Shown here: positions 37,242 to 44,751 of the stretch, piece after piece
How positions within the stretch are numbered: position 1 is the first letter of the stretch
Layout: every line of letters begins with the position of its first letter
Assembly: GCA_964497585.1 (NCBI GenBank)
Contig: CAZCDS010000022.1
Coordinates: 1 to 64,000, forward strand
Direction: 5' to 3'
Source of the DNA: CAZCDS01 sp964497585
Lineage (GTDB): Bacteria; Desulfobacterota; Desulfomonilia; Desulfomonilales; Desulfomonilaceae
Length of the DNA stretch: 64,000 nt
The notes under the pieces: model-generated
What the model saw: the letters and a program-made list of their open reading frames with translations, nothing else
The model's database searches: none
Told to the model about the DNA's origin: nothing
Position numbers and translations under genes: made by a program

Positions 37242-37544
37242 ATGCGAGTAGCGCTTCCTGAACATCAAGATCGAATTGCACCGGCCTTCGACACGTGTCG
37301 GCGGCTGTTGGTCTTCGTCGACACGGGAGATGCGTACGAGAGTCTCTCAGACGAAGATTGGTCGGGCGTCGCGCGGTGGAATCGTCCTGAGTGCCTCTGG
37401 CGTTTGCGGATCGACCTCTTGATGTGCGGTGGAATCAGTTGCTGGATGGAGGAACAGATTCTGCAGCGAGGAATATTGATGATACCGTGGCTTGCGGGTT
37501 ACGTCCCGGAGATTCTGGAGGGTTCTGCCGTGGATAATAGATAG
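37242..37544 (+). CDS. NifX/NafY-type (dinitrogenase FeMo-cofactor-like) domain protein
   Basis: 100 residues. It opens MRVALPEHQDRIAPAFDTC and closes with DLLMCGGISCWMEEQI...GILMIPWLAGYVPEIL, the pattern of the small NifX/NifB-C-terminal fold that binds iron or iron-molybdenum clusters. Stand-alone members outside nitrogen-fixation clusters are common in anaerobes, with metal or cluster carriage inferred. It is directly downstream of a sigma-54 promoter and inside the island with a tungsten enzyme, so a link to metal handling is conceivable. Confidence 0.75.
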   Translation: MRVALPEHQDRIAPAFDTCRRLLVFVDTGDAYESLSDEDWSGVARWNRPECLWRLRIDLLMCGGISCWMEEQILQRGILMIPWLAGYVPEILEGSAVDNR

Positions 37545-37601
37545 GAAAGGGGGTGATAGTGAACGGATGATGGGCCCAGAACAGGACACGTAGGGCTCAG
37601 C

Positions 37602-37703
37602 ATGGCATTCTGTGTCCCGGAAGTGATGGGGTCGAGAAGAGGTTCTGTGCGGGGCACAGAAGTGGATCTCAACCCAGGTGAATTTCTATTCAATATTCAC
37701 TAG
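37602..37703 (+). CDS. possible small ORF, perhaps a damaged DUF5320-like gene
   Basis: Frame MAFCVPEVMGSRRGSVRGTE of 33 codons. Upstream in the same frame the sequence reads DDGPRTGHVGL, reminiscent of the GPxTGRGxG start of DUF5320 proteins often beside NifX-like genes. But the natural GTG start (37559, after AAAGGGGGTGATA) is in another frame. Either a decayed gene or coincidence. Confidence 0.25.
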   Translation: MAFCVPEVMGSRRGSVRGTEVDLNPGEFLFNIH

Positions 37704-37818
37704 CGGCCACAAGAGGTGATAGAGGTTAAGTTGCGTTCCTTCTCGTTTCGGATAGGGACTTTGGTCCCAGCGTGGGTTGAGAAACTCGCTTTCAACCACA
37801 GTAAAGGAGGGAAAGCAA

Positions 37819-38733
37819 ATGACAGAGTCAATCTCTCGCAGAAGATTTCTCAAGGTCGCCGGCGTAACCGCATCGGTAGGTGCTCTAGGAATACCCTCGA
37901 GCCTGGTGGGCTCAGGCCCTAGGCTTGCCTTTGCGGCGGAGCCGAAGATAGAGGTCTATGCCTTTCTCTGTGGAATTTTGAAGACGCAGACGCAGTATAT
38001 TCTCAAGGATACCCGTGTCGGTACCCCGATGAACATCCCGGTACCTTTCTTGCTTATCAAGCACGGCAAAGACTGGGTGTCCTTTGACACGGGCAACAAC
38101 GCGATGTGTGCCAAGGATCCGGTCGCCTACTGGGGCAAAAAGGTGACGGACGCCTACTTTCCCGTCATGAAGGGCTATGAAGAGTTCCATGTGCAGCTCA
38201 AGAAACTTGGCGTGGAGCCCAAAGCCATCAAGTGTGCCATCGTCAGCCACGGGCATCTGGATCATGCGGGCTCCATTGACAATTTCAAGGGCACAAAGGT
38301 TCCCCTTTACTTCCAGAAAAGGGAGCTGGAAGTCATAAAGAAAGCCGTGGCCTCCGGCAAGAAGACGGCTTACATTCCGGATGATTTCAAGGTAATGGAC
38401 AAACTCATGGTCAAGGCCATCGACGGTGTCTTTGATGTTTTCGGCGATGGAACGCTCGTCGTGTTTCCCACTCCTGGTCATACACCGGGGCATCAGTCAA
38501 TGCTTGTCAAAGGGCGCGACGGCAAGATGTTGGTCATCGCAGCAGACGCCATGTATACTATCGAGAACATGGTGGACGCCATACCACCCGGCCTGTACTG
38601 GAATATGCCTCAAGCCATGGAAGCCCTCTACATCTTCAAGATCATGAAGATGATGGGTGCCGAAGTTATGCCCGCGCATGACCCGATCTACTGGAAAAAG
38701 CAAACGTTGGCTCCCAAGGTATTCGGCACGTAG
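37819..38733 (+). CDS. Tat-exported metallo-beta-lactamase-fold hydrolase (lactonase-like)
   Basis: 304 residues from ATG 37819, preceded by AAAGGAGG. Twin-arginine signal (SRRRFLKVAGVTASVG) then an MBL fold with the metal motif SHGHLDHAGS, later His in PTPGHTPGHQS, Asp in IAADAMYT and His in PAHDPIYW. Sequence pattern is closest to the AttM/AiiA-like N-acyl homoserine lactonase group, but substrates in this family vary widely. The Tat signal puts it in the periplasm with metals loaded inside. It may belong to the sigma-54 unit starting at 37.23 kb. Confidence 0.88.
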   Translation: MTESISRRRFLKVAGVTASVGALGIPSSLVGSGPRLAFAAEPKIEVYAFLCGILKTQTQYILKDTRVGTPMNIPVPFLLIKHGKDWVSFDTGNNAMCAKDPVAYWGKKVTDAYFPVMKGYEEFHVQLKKLGVEPKAIKCAIVSHGHLDHAGSIDNFKGTKVPLYFQKRELEVIKKAVASGKKTAYIPDDFKVMDKLMVKAIDGVFDVFGDGTLVVFPTPGHTPGHQSMLVKGRDGKMLVIAADAMYTIENMVDAIPPGLYWNMPQAMEALYIFKIMKMMGAEVMPAHDPIYWKKQTLAPKVFGT

Positions 38734-38765
38734 ATGACGACTCGCCCGCTTTCTGCAGCCTTTGA

Positions 38766-38796
38766 GGAGAACCTCTTTTCCCGACGGAGGTTCTCC
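38766..38796. repeat. perfect 10-bp inverted repeat after the MBL gene
   Basis: GGAGAACCTC and GAGGTTCTCC flank an 11-nt loop containing TTTT. Strong hairpin but no T-tract after it, so its role as terminator or mRNA stabiliser is unclear. Confidence 0.45.
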
Positions 38797-38853
38797 CAAA
38801 GGTCCTCACCGTGACACAAGCCAACGCCGATATCCAACTGATATCCTTATCCT

Positions 38854-38894
38854 CCCCCGAATCATCGTCACCTCTTGATGTTGGGGGATTTTTT
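38854..38894 (+). terminator. intrinsic terminator at the island's right edge
   Basis: CCCCCGAATCA...TGATGTTGGGGG pairs and is followed by ATTTTTT. It lies about 120 bp after the MBL stop and just before the right tRNA-Leu repeat. Confidence 0.65.
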
Positions 38895-38917
38895 GCAGCG
38901 CTCCACGAGAGGCCTGC

Positions 38918-38944
38918 CGAGTTCGACTCTCGCTCCGAGCACCA
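38918..38944 (+). repeat. right attachment repeat (partial tRNA-Leu copy)
   Basis: Exact 27-bp copy of the tRNA-Leu 3' end including CCA, with no tRNA body upstream. A similar downstream motif (CCTTTT-CATTTGG type) follows both copies at comparable distance. This is the expected far boundary of a tRNA-integrated element. Confidence 0.8.
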
Positions 38945-39656
38945 GGGAATACGCGAGGGTCGCAGATCAGATGCTGCGGCCCTTTTCATTTGGTCTTGCC
39001 CGCCGCCTTCTCCGGTGTCCGATTCCCGCGGCATTCCTATCGCATTCGTCTCATGCCCTTTCTGAGAGATACTAAGAGTCACTACAGGTTGTACCCCAAA
39101 AATGTACCGTGCGCATCCCGCCGTTGCTTCGAAGCGGTTTGTTATGCTGAACTAGCCCCATACGAGATAAGCTCGTTGCCTCAGAAGCCAGTGAAATAGC
39201 CCGTCGCCAGTGCGTCGTAGCTACCCTCCGACCGTACCCCACGCCACAACCCACGTGCCGGCATAAGGCCTTCTCTCCGGTAAGGGCAAGACGTCCCCGA
39301 GGAGATTGACAAGTCGCGTAGTCTCTTCCTGGCTGTAAGAACGGTACATTGCGATTGACATCCTGGACAACCTTCGGTATACCATCGGACAGGGGAGTGG
39401 GCTATGAAAGGTCCGGTAAGAAGGTATTCGATGTCCTCAGTTGGGGATCAGGCCCATCTCTTTTCAATTTTCTCCCTGAAATCCGGATCGCCCCATCCGA
39501 CCAGTGCCGACGTACCTCGACACCTAGTCCGGGCAGAGAAACGGCCGATGAGGATCGCTCTCTTTGTCTCCCTCGTGAAGATACCATCCGGTTTCCTGCT
39601 TCTGGCTGCGCAAGCAGATGGTCGGCAATCGAACTCCAAGGGAAAGTGAGGAAGGC
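38945..39656. other. intergenic region between island edge and cas genes
   Basis: About 710 bp. It contains a 10-bp perfect inverted repeat AATGTACCGT (39101-39110) and ACGGTACATT (39342-39351) enclosing 231 bp, possibly the ends of a small decayed element. A frame at 39404-39649 (81 codons, MKGPVRRYSMSS...) has AGGGGAG upstream but no recognisable sequence. No clear cas promoter or regulator is seen. Confidence 0.4.
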
Positions 39657-39809
39657 ATGACGCACAAACCTGAGAACTTCAACCTTCTCGTGGAACCGTG
39701 GATACCGGTTCTGAGGACGAACGGGGAGCCGGACCGGGTAGGCTTCAGGACCGCGATGACCCAGGCGTGCCAGATCCGGCTCATGACAGCGTATAGCGGG
39801 TACGATTGA
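39657..39809 (+). pseudogene. truncated cas8e (cse1) N-terminal fragment
   Basis: 50 codons starting MTHKPENFNLLVEPWIPVL, continuing to MTQACQIR, then a short unrelated tail and stop. This is the opening of a Cas8e large subunit, but from a different lineage than the full cas8e at 42520, which starts MNNHEFDLLIHDWIPCL. GTGAGGAAGGC gives a good ribosome site, so a peptide may still be made. It lies 17 bp before cas3. Most likely a relic of a second I-E cascade operon joined here. Confidence 0.8.
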
Positions 39810-39826
39810 AGGCGAGGAGAGAGAAC

Positions 39827-42523
39827 ATGAATGTCAATACTCAGATTTCTCCTGGGCACCAAGATCCCAAGTGGCTGCGGCTCTGGGCAAAGAGCGAATG
39901 GGACAAGACGAAGGAGGATTTTGCGCATTGTCGCTATCACCCCTTACTCTGCCACATGCTCGATGTTGCCTCAGTTGCGGAACTCGTTTGGCACCACTGT
40001 CTCAATGAGCATCTTCGCAAGAGATTGGAGTGTGCACTCGCGATCGACACGCGAACCGAAATCGCTTTTCTCGCCGGGGCGCACGATCTGGGCAAGGCTG
40101 CTCCAGGGTTCCAGAAGCAAGTGCCGCAGCTATCACAGTACTCCGGGCTTCCATTTCTGAAAAGCGACCAGATCCGGCCTCACGGACTCATCAGCGCTCA
40201 TGTCCTCACGGAAGCCCTCGGGTCTGGACCAGGTTCTGCGGTTTTGGCACAGATTACCGGTGCGCATCATGGTGTTTTCCCGCGATCAGCCGAACTCCGA
40301 ATGGGGCGGGACACGCTTGGGAACGACCGTTGGAACACGGCCCGTCGCGAGCTGCTTCAAGAATTCGCCCACACCCTGGGATTCCAGCTGAACCGAGCAG
40401 GCCACACCAAGAGCGACATCGCGGACCCAGCCGTCGTTCCCGTGCTGGCGGGGTTCATCTCCGTTGTAGACTGGATCGGTTCGAATCAGGATTTCTTCCC
40501 ATGTGTTGCCCAATGCGGAACCCTGGTCGAAATTGCCGCGGCGGACTACTGGAGGAATGCGCAAGACCAGGCCCAAAAGGCTCTCGAGACGCTTGGCTGG
40601 CTGCCGGCCGTGACGTACGCCGATGAAGCGAGGTTCGATGAGATCTTCAGCGGCTTCGTACCAAACCCCCTCCAAAGGGCTGCAATCGAATTGGCGTCAA
40701 AGCAGACTTCTCCCTATCTGATGATCGTGGAAGCGCCGATGGGGCAAGGCAAGACTGAGGCGGCGCTCTACGCGGCGGACGTGGCTATGTGCAGCGGTCT
40801 TGCGCGCGGCCTGTATATCGCGATGCCGACCCAGGCGACCGGAAATGCGATGTTCAAGCGAGTCCTGGATGACTATCTGAGGCATCGCGGTCATCAGGGG
40901 AAGCTCAACCTGCAGCTCGTACATGGCGATGCCCTTATTGCCCAAATGACGGAAGTGAAAGAAGGTGAGATTCCGGACTTCAAGATGAAGAACATCGGGC
41001 AAGAAGGCGACGTGGAGGCCCAATCCTGGTTCACCGCAAAGAAAAGGCCGCTCCTTGCGCCGTTTGGCGTCGGCACCATTGACCAAAGTCTGTTGAGTGT
41101 CCTTCAGACCAGGCACTGGTTCGTGCGGCTCTTCGGCCTTGCGGGCAAGGTGGTGATCTTCGATGAGGTGCACGCCTATGACGCGTACATGAGCACGATC
41201 CTCGAACGGCTTCTGCATTGGCTGGCTGAGCTGGATTGCACCGTCGTCCTGCTTTCCGCTACACTTCCGGAGGCCAAGCGAAGAGCGCTCGCCAAGGCCT
41301 ATTCCGGCCGGGACGATGGCGATTACAAGCGCTATCCGCGAATCACTCTGGCCGAGCCGCACCACTATCCAGACACAAGAGCGGAGAGTCGCCCGGCTCG
41401 TGTCGAAATTGCAGTAGACGATGAGCGCGTCGTCAATGTCGGCTTTTCCGGGACCGACCTCAAAGCCCTCAACGACTACCTTAACGTACGATTGATGCAT
41501 GGCGGCTGTGCGGCTGTTGTCTGTAACACGGTCGACCGCTCTATCCAGATATATGAGCACTTGAGAGACAACATGACGGACACAGAGTGCTCGCTCTTCC
41601 ACGCCCGCACCCTCAGGATGTGGCGGCGGGAACGCGAAGTGGAAGTCCTCAGGATGTTTGGCAAGGGTGAAAAGCAGGGTGATGGTAGCTACGCGAATCC
41701 CGATCGCCCGAGCCGTGCCGTATTGGTTGCCACACAGGTGATTGAACAGAGTCTTGACCTGGACTTTGACCTCATGGTTTCGGAGATTGCCCCCGTGGAC
41801 CTGTTGCTCCAGCGCTGCGGGCGACTGCACCGACATCCGCGCCACCGCCCGGCGGGCCTTGAAACACCGCACTTCATAGTGCTCTGTGACGGCGAAACGG
41901 ACGGTCCCCCACCCGAGTCTTTCGGCAAGGGCATCGAGTTCATCTATGACCGCTACATCCTGTTGCGCACGTGGCTGGCCCTGCGCCAACAGGCAACGCT
42001 CCGCATGCCGGCCGAAATCGAGCCGTTAGTGGAGGCCGTGTATGGGCCGGAATGCCCTGGACAAGACGACGAATGGTCGACCTCTCTTGCGGAGGCTCTG
42101 GCAGGACTCGAAGTCTCCACCAGTGATTCGATTGGTCACGCGCGGCAACTTCTGGTCCGTCAGCCGGACAATCCAAAGGAACTCATTGAACGTTTCAACC
42201 GAGAGCTGGCAGATGACGACGACCCGGAGACCGATGCCAAGGTGAGAGCGGCTACCCGTGAGGGCAAACCAAGCCTCCGAACCGTGTTTCTTGTCAACGA
42301 TGAGAGGCCACCCAGGACTATAGGAATCAAAGAAGTCAGGTGGCTCCTCGATCGATCCGCGTCTATCTCGCAGGAACCGCTCTTCTCCAAACTGGCCGCG
42401 CTGAAAGTTCCTACGACATGGCAGAATGACGCGCACTTGCGCCACTGCCGTTTAGTTGAGGTCGGGAAGACGAAGGGCATAAATGTCAATGTCACCCAAG
42501 AATTGGGGGTAGAGATACAATGA
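39827..42523 (+). CDS. cas3: type I-E CRISPR nuclease-helicase Cas3
   Basis: 898 residues from ATG 39827 with GAGGAGAG upstream. N-terminal HD nuclease (YHPLLCHMLD, GAHDLGKAAPGFQ, H-H of ITGAHHG), then SF2 helicase: Walker A APMGQGKTEAAL, DEVH box IFDEVHAYD, SATLPE, motif VI QRCGRLHRHP, and the Cas3 C-terminal domain. Degrades DNA marked by Cascade. Its stop overlaps the cas8e start as ATGA. First intact gene of the cas operon. Confidence 0.96.
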   Translation: MNVNTQISPGHQDPKWLRLWAKSEWDKTKEDFAHCRYHPLLCHMLDVASVAELVWHHCLNEHLRKRLECALAIDTRTEIAFLAGAHDLGKAAPGFQKQVPQLSQYSGLPFLKSDQIRPHGLISAHVLTEALGSGPGSAVLAQITGAHHGVFPRSAELRMGRDTLGNDRWNTARRELLQEFAHTLGFQLNRAGHTKSDIADPAVVPVLAGFISVVDWIGSNQDFFPCVAQCGTLVEIAAADYWRNAQDQAQKALETLGWLPAVTYADEARFDEIFSGFVPNPLQRAAIELASKQTSPYLMIVEAPMGQGKTEAALYAADVAMCSGLARGLYIAMPTQATGNAMFKRVLDDYLRHRGHQGKLNLQLVHGDALIAQMTEVKEGEIPDFKMKNIGQEGDVEAQSWFTAKKRPLLAPFGVGTIDQSLLSVLQTRHWFVRLFGLAGKVVIFDEVHAYDAYMSTILERLLHWLAELDCTVVLLSATLPEAKRRALAKAYSGRDDGDYKRYPRITLAEPHHYPDTRAESRPARVEIAVDDERVVNVGFSGTDLKALNDYLNVRLMHGGCAAVVCNTVDRSIQIYEHLRDNMTDTECSLFHARTLRMWRREREVEVLRMFGKGEKQGDGSYANPDRPSRAVLVATQVIEQSLDLDFDLMVSEIAPVDLLLQRCGRLHRHPRHRPAGLETPHFIVLCDGETDGPPPESFGKGIEFIYDRYILLRTWLALRQQATLRMPAEIEPLVEAVYGPECPGQDDEWSTSLAEALAGLEVSTSDSIGHARQLLVRQPDNPKELIERFNRELADDDDPETDAKVRAATREGKPSLRTVFLVNDERPPRTIGIKEVRWLLDRSASISQEPLFSKLAALKVPTTWQNDAHLRHCRLVEVGKTKGINVNVTQELGVEIQ

Positions 42524-44208
42524 ACAATCACGAGTTCGATCTCTTGATCCATGACTGGATACCGTGCCTTGCGGCGGAAGGCATGCCGAAGTACTTCAGC
42601 ATTGTATCAGCGCTGCAAGGTGCGCGCCTGATCCGATCTATCGAACATGAGTCTCCGGTCGTGCGGATTGCGTTATTGCGTCTCCTCTTGGCATTCTGTT
42701 ACCGAGTGGCATACGCCAACGGCGTGCCAGTGGATTCGTTCCACTCCTGGCAGGCATTGCAGACTTCGTGGAGGGAAGGCATACCGTTGCAGTGGATCGA
42801 CCGTTATCTTGATGAATGCCAATGCAGGAACAGATTCCGGCTTTTTGACGATAGTTACCCTTTCTTTCAGGTTGCAGGACTCGAGTGCCTGAGCCGTCAA
42901 CAACCAGAGCCGGCCACGAGACTTGCCTTCGAGCAGTTCGCGGGCGTGCCGACTTCGCTTTGGGAGCACTTGCCTGAACTGCCTTCGGTCCAGGAAGGCG
43001 CCCTGTACCTCGTCACGTCCCAGGCTTTCGGCGCGAGTGCCAGCAACACAAGCAATGCCACAGTAGGAGCCCTCGAATACTCTCCGACCGGCCGAACATT
43101 TGCGCCGGCTTATACCGGATGCGTGGTCTGGCTTGAAGGGAGCAATCTTCTTGAAACCCTGATGCTGAACCTTGTGGACTACGATCTCACCGACACTGAT
43201 TTCCCCATTTGGGAAAAGCCCCTGAGTGTGCACTTACTTCGCGCTCGGCAGCCTCCGAAGGCCAAAAAGGGCGACCTGGACAAAGAAGGGAAGCAGATCA
43301 AGGCCGGGAAGCGCCTTGGCGATTACAGGCGGGCTTTTGCCACTGGACCTGTTCAACTGTTCACCTGGCCCAGTCGGGCCGTCCGCTTGACCAAACCTGA
43401 GAGTGGGCGAATTAAGACCGTGCACTTCACTCAGGGGCTTGCGTTGAACGATAATCTCGTCGATCCGATGAAATCTTACAACCGGAAAGGAGAGCTCATC
43501 AAGCTCCAGCCTCACAAGGCTGGCTGGAGAGACTTGCATTCCATACTGGCTGTGCAGCCCAACCGCAACCGCACAGTTCTGGCTCTTTCTCATGCCGCGC
43601 GCACTGGAATTTCAACTGCGCGACTGAACTTGGCCGGTATCGCACGGGGTGACGAAGCGGCCAAGATTCTATTGTCCCGCCATGAGCGGATGCCTGTGCC
43701 GGCCGCGTTGCTCACCGATGTCAACCTTATCGAGCGACTTGGCGGTCTCCTAGGAAAAGCCGAGCAGGCGGCATTCGAACTCATAAACCGGACCCGCCGG
43801 ATCGCAAAGCTCTATCTTGCTCCGGATGCGGAGTCACCAGACGGTCGGAAACCTGATAAAGACGAAGTCACGAAGGTAACTGAGACCTTAGATCCCCGCC
43901 CCGCTTACTGGGCGCGGCTGGAAAAGCACTTCTTTTTGTTGTTGGAGGATCTCCCCACCGATTGGGATGCCACAAGCGACGACTGGAAGCCCGATGAGCA
44001 TCAAACGGCAACCAACACCTGGGGCAGACATGTGAAGGCCGAGGCCCGGCGAGCGCTTGAGGAGAGCGTCCGCTCCCTCGGGACCAGTGCCCGTGCCATC
44101 CAAGCCGTTGCGCGCGTTCGCACGGATTTCAGTGATGGCGACCTCATGCCGCGGCAGCAGAAAGCGGACATGGCAAAACGAAGAGCCAAAGGAGGCCGGA
44201 AGAAATGA
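42520..44208 (+). CDS. cas8e: Cascade large subunit Cas8e (Cse1/CasA)
   Basis: 562 residues, somewhat longer than the roughly 500 typical. N-terminal FDLLIHDWIPCLAAEG is the family signature; the C-terminal four-helix bundle is present. It recognises the PAM and recruits Cas3. It has a Lys-rich insert around residues 245-268 (KAKKGDLDKEGKQIKAGK). ATGA overlaps join it to cas3 and cse2. Confidence 0.93.
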   Translation: MNNHEFDLLIHDWIPCLAAEGMPKYFSIVSALQGARLIRSIEHESPVVRIALLRLLLAFCYRVAYANGVPVDSFHSWQALQTSWREGIPLQWIDRYLDECQCRNRFRLFDDSYPFFQVAGLECLSRQQPEPATRLAFEQFAGVPTSLWEHLPELPSVQEGALYLVTSQAFGASASNTSNATVGALEYSPTGRTFAPAYTGCVVWLEGSNLLETLMLNLVDYDLTDTDFPIWEKPLSVHLLRARQPPKAKKGDLDKEGKQIKAGKRLGDYRRAFATGPVQLFTWPSRAVRLTKPESGRIKTVHFTQGLALNDNLVDPMKSYNRKGELIKLQPHKAGWRDLHSILAVQPNRNRTVLALSHAARTGISTARLNLAGIARGDEAAKILLSRHERMPVPAALLTDVNLIERLGGLLGKAEQAAFELINRTRRIAKLYLAPDAESPDGRKPDKDEVTKVTETLDPRPAYWARLEKHFFLLLEDLPTDWDATSDDWKPDEHQTATNTWGRHVKAEARRALEESVRSLGTSARAIQAVARVRTDFSDGDLMPRQQKADMAKRRAKGGRKK

Positions 44209-44681
44209 GCCTTGAGAACAGACAGAAAGAGTTCATCGGTTACCTCCTCAGTCTAGCCAAAGAAGGTAAGGAGGATCTGGGCGCGCTCGCCGACCTGCGC
44301 AGCGGTTTGGGCAAGGAACCGGGCGCGATGGCGCGCGTTCATAAGCATGTTGTGCCGTATCTGCCCGAAAAAAGATACAACGACCGCTGGTACTATCTGA
44401 CCGCAACCCTCTTCGGAGCATTCCCGAAATACCTGAAAGATCGCTCCCTGGGAGCGGCATTTCGTCCGCTAAGACAGAAAAGCGACAGTATGGAGGCCCG
44501 ATTCGTCGCCCTGCTCAACGCCCACGCCGAAGACGTGGACGCCCATCTTCGCTATGCGGTCAGATTGCTGAAGTCCTACGACGAGCCGCTCGACTGGTTT
44601 CGACTCTTCGAGGACTTGCTTCAGTGGGACCACCCAGAGGGATACGTCCAACTTCGATGGGCGCGCGATTTCTACCGCTGA
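44205..44681 (+). CDS. cse2: Cascade small subunit Cse2 (Cas11)
   Basis: 158 residues, all helical, with the family's LADLRSGLG-x-x-P motif near residue 30 and a C-terminal LLQWDHPEGYVQLRWARDFY. Two copies bind along the crRNA-target duplex in Cascade. Start overlaps the cas8e stop as ATGA. Confidence 0.93.
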   Translation: MSLENRQKEFIGYLLSLAKEGKEDLGALADLRSGLGKEPGAMARVHKHVVPYLPEKRYNDRWYYLTATLFGAFPKYLKDRSLGAAFRPLRQKSDSMEARFVALLNAHAEDVDAHLRYAVRLLKSYDEPLDWFRLFEDLLQWDHPEGYVQLRWARDFYR

Positions 44682-44751
44682 CGTCCGGCGGGGACCGACT
44701 CACCGAACGATAGGAAGGAAAACCCATCACCTCGAAAGGAGGAAAAAGACA

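Larger units (their letters stand above)
25021..38944. mobile_element. putative genomic island integrated at tRNA-Leu
   Basis: Bounded by 27-bp direct repeats of the tRNA-Leu 3' end. It contains transposase remnants near both edges (25.25-25.86 and 36.80-36.90 kb) and one functional module: a sigma-54 activator, HAAT transporter, alcohol dehydrogenase, aldehyde oxidoreductase, NifX-like protein and MBL-fold protein. No integrase gene is visible, so the element is probably fixed. Boundaries are seen; mobility is inferred. Confidence 0.65.
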
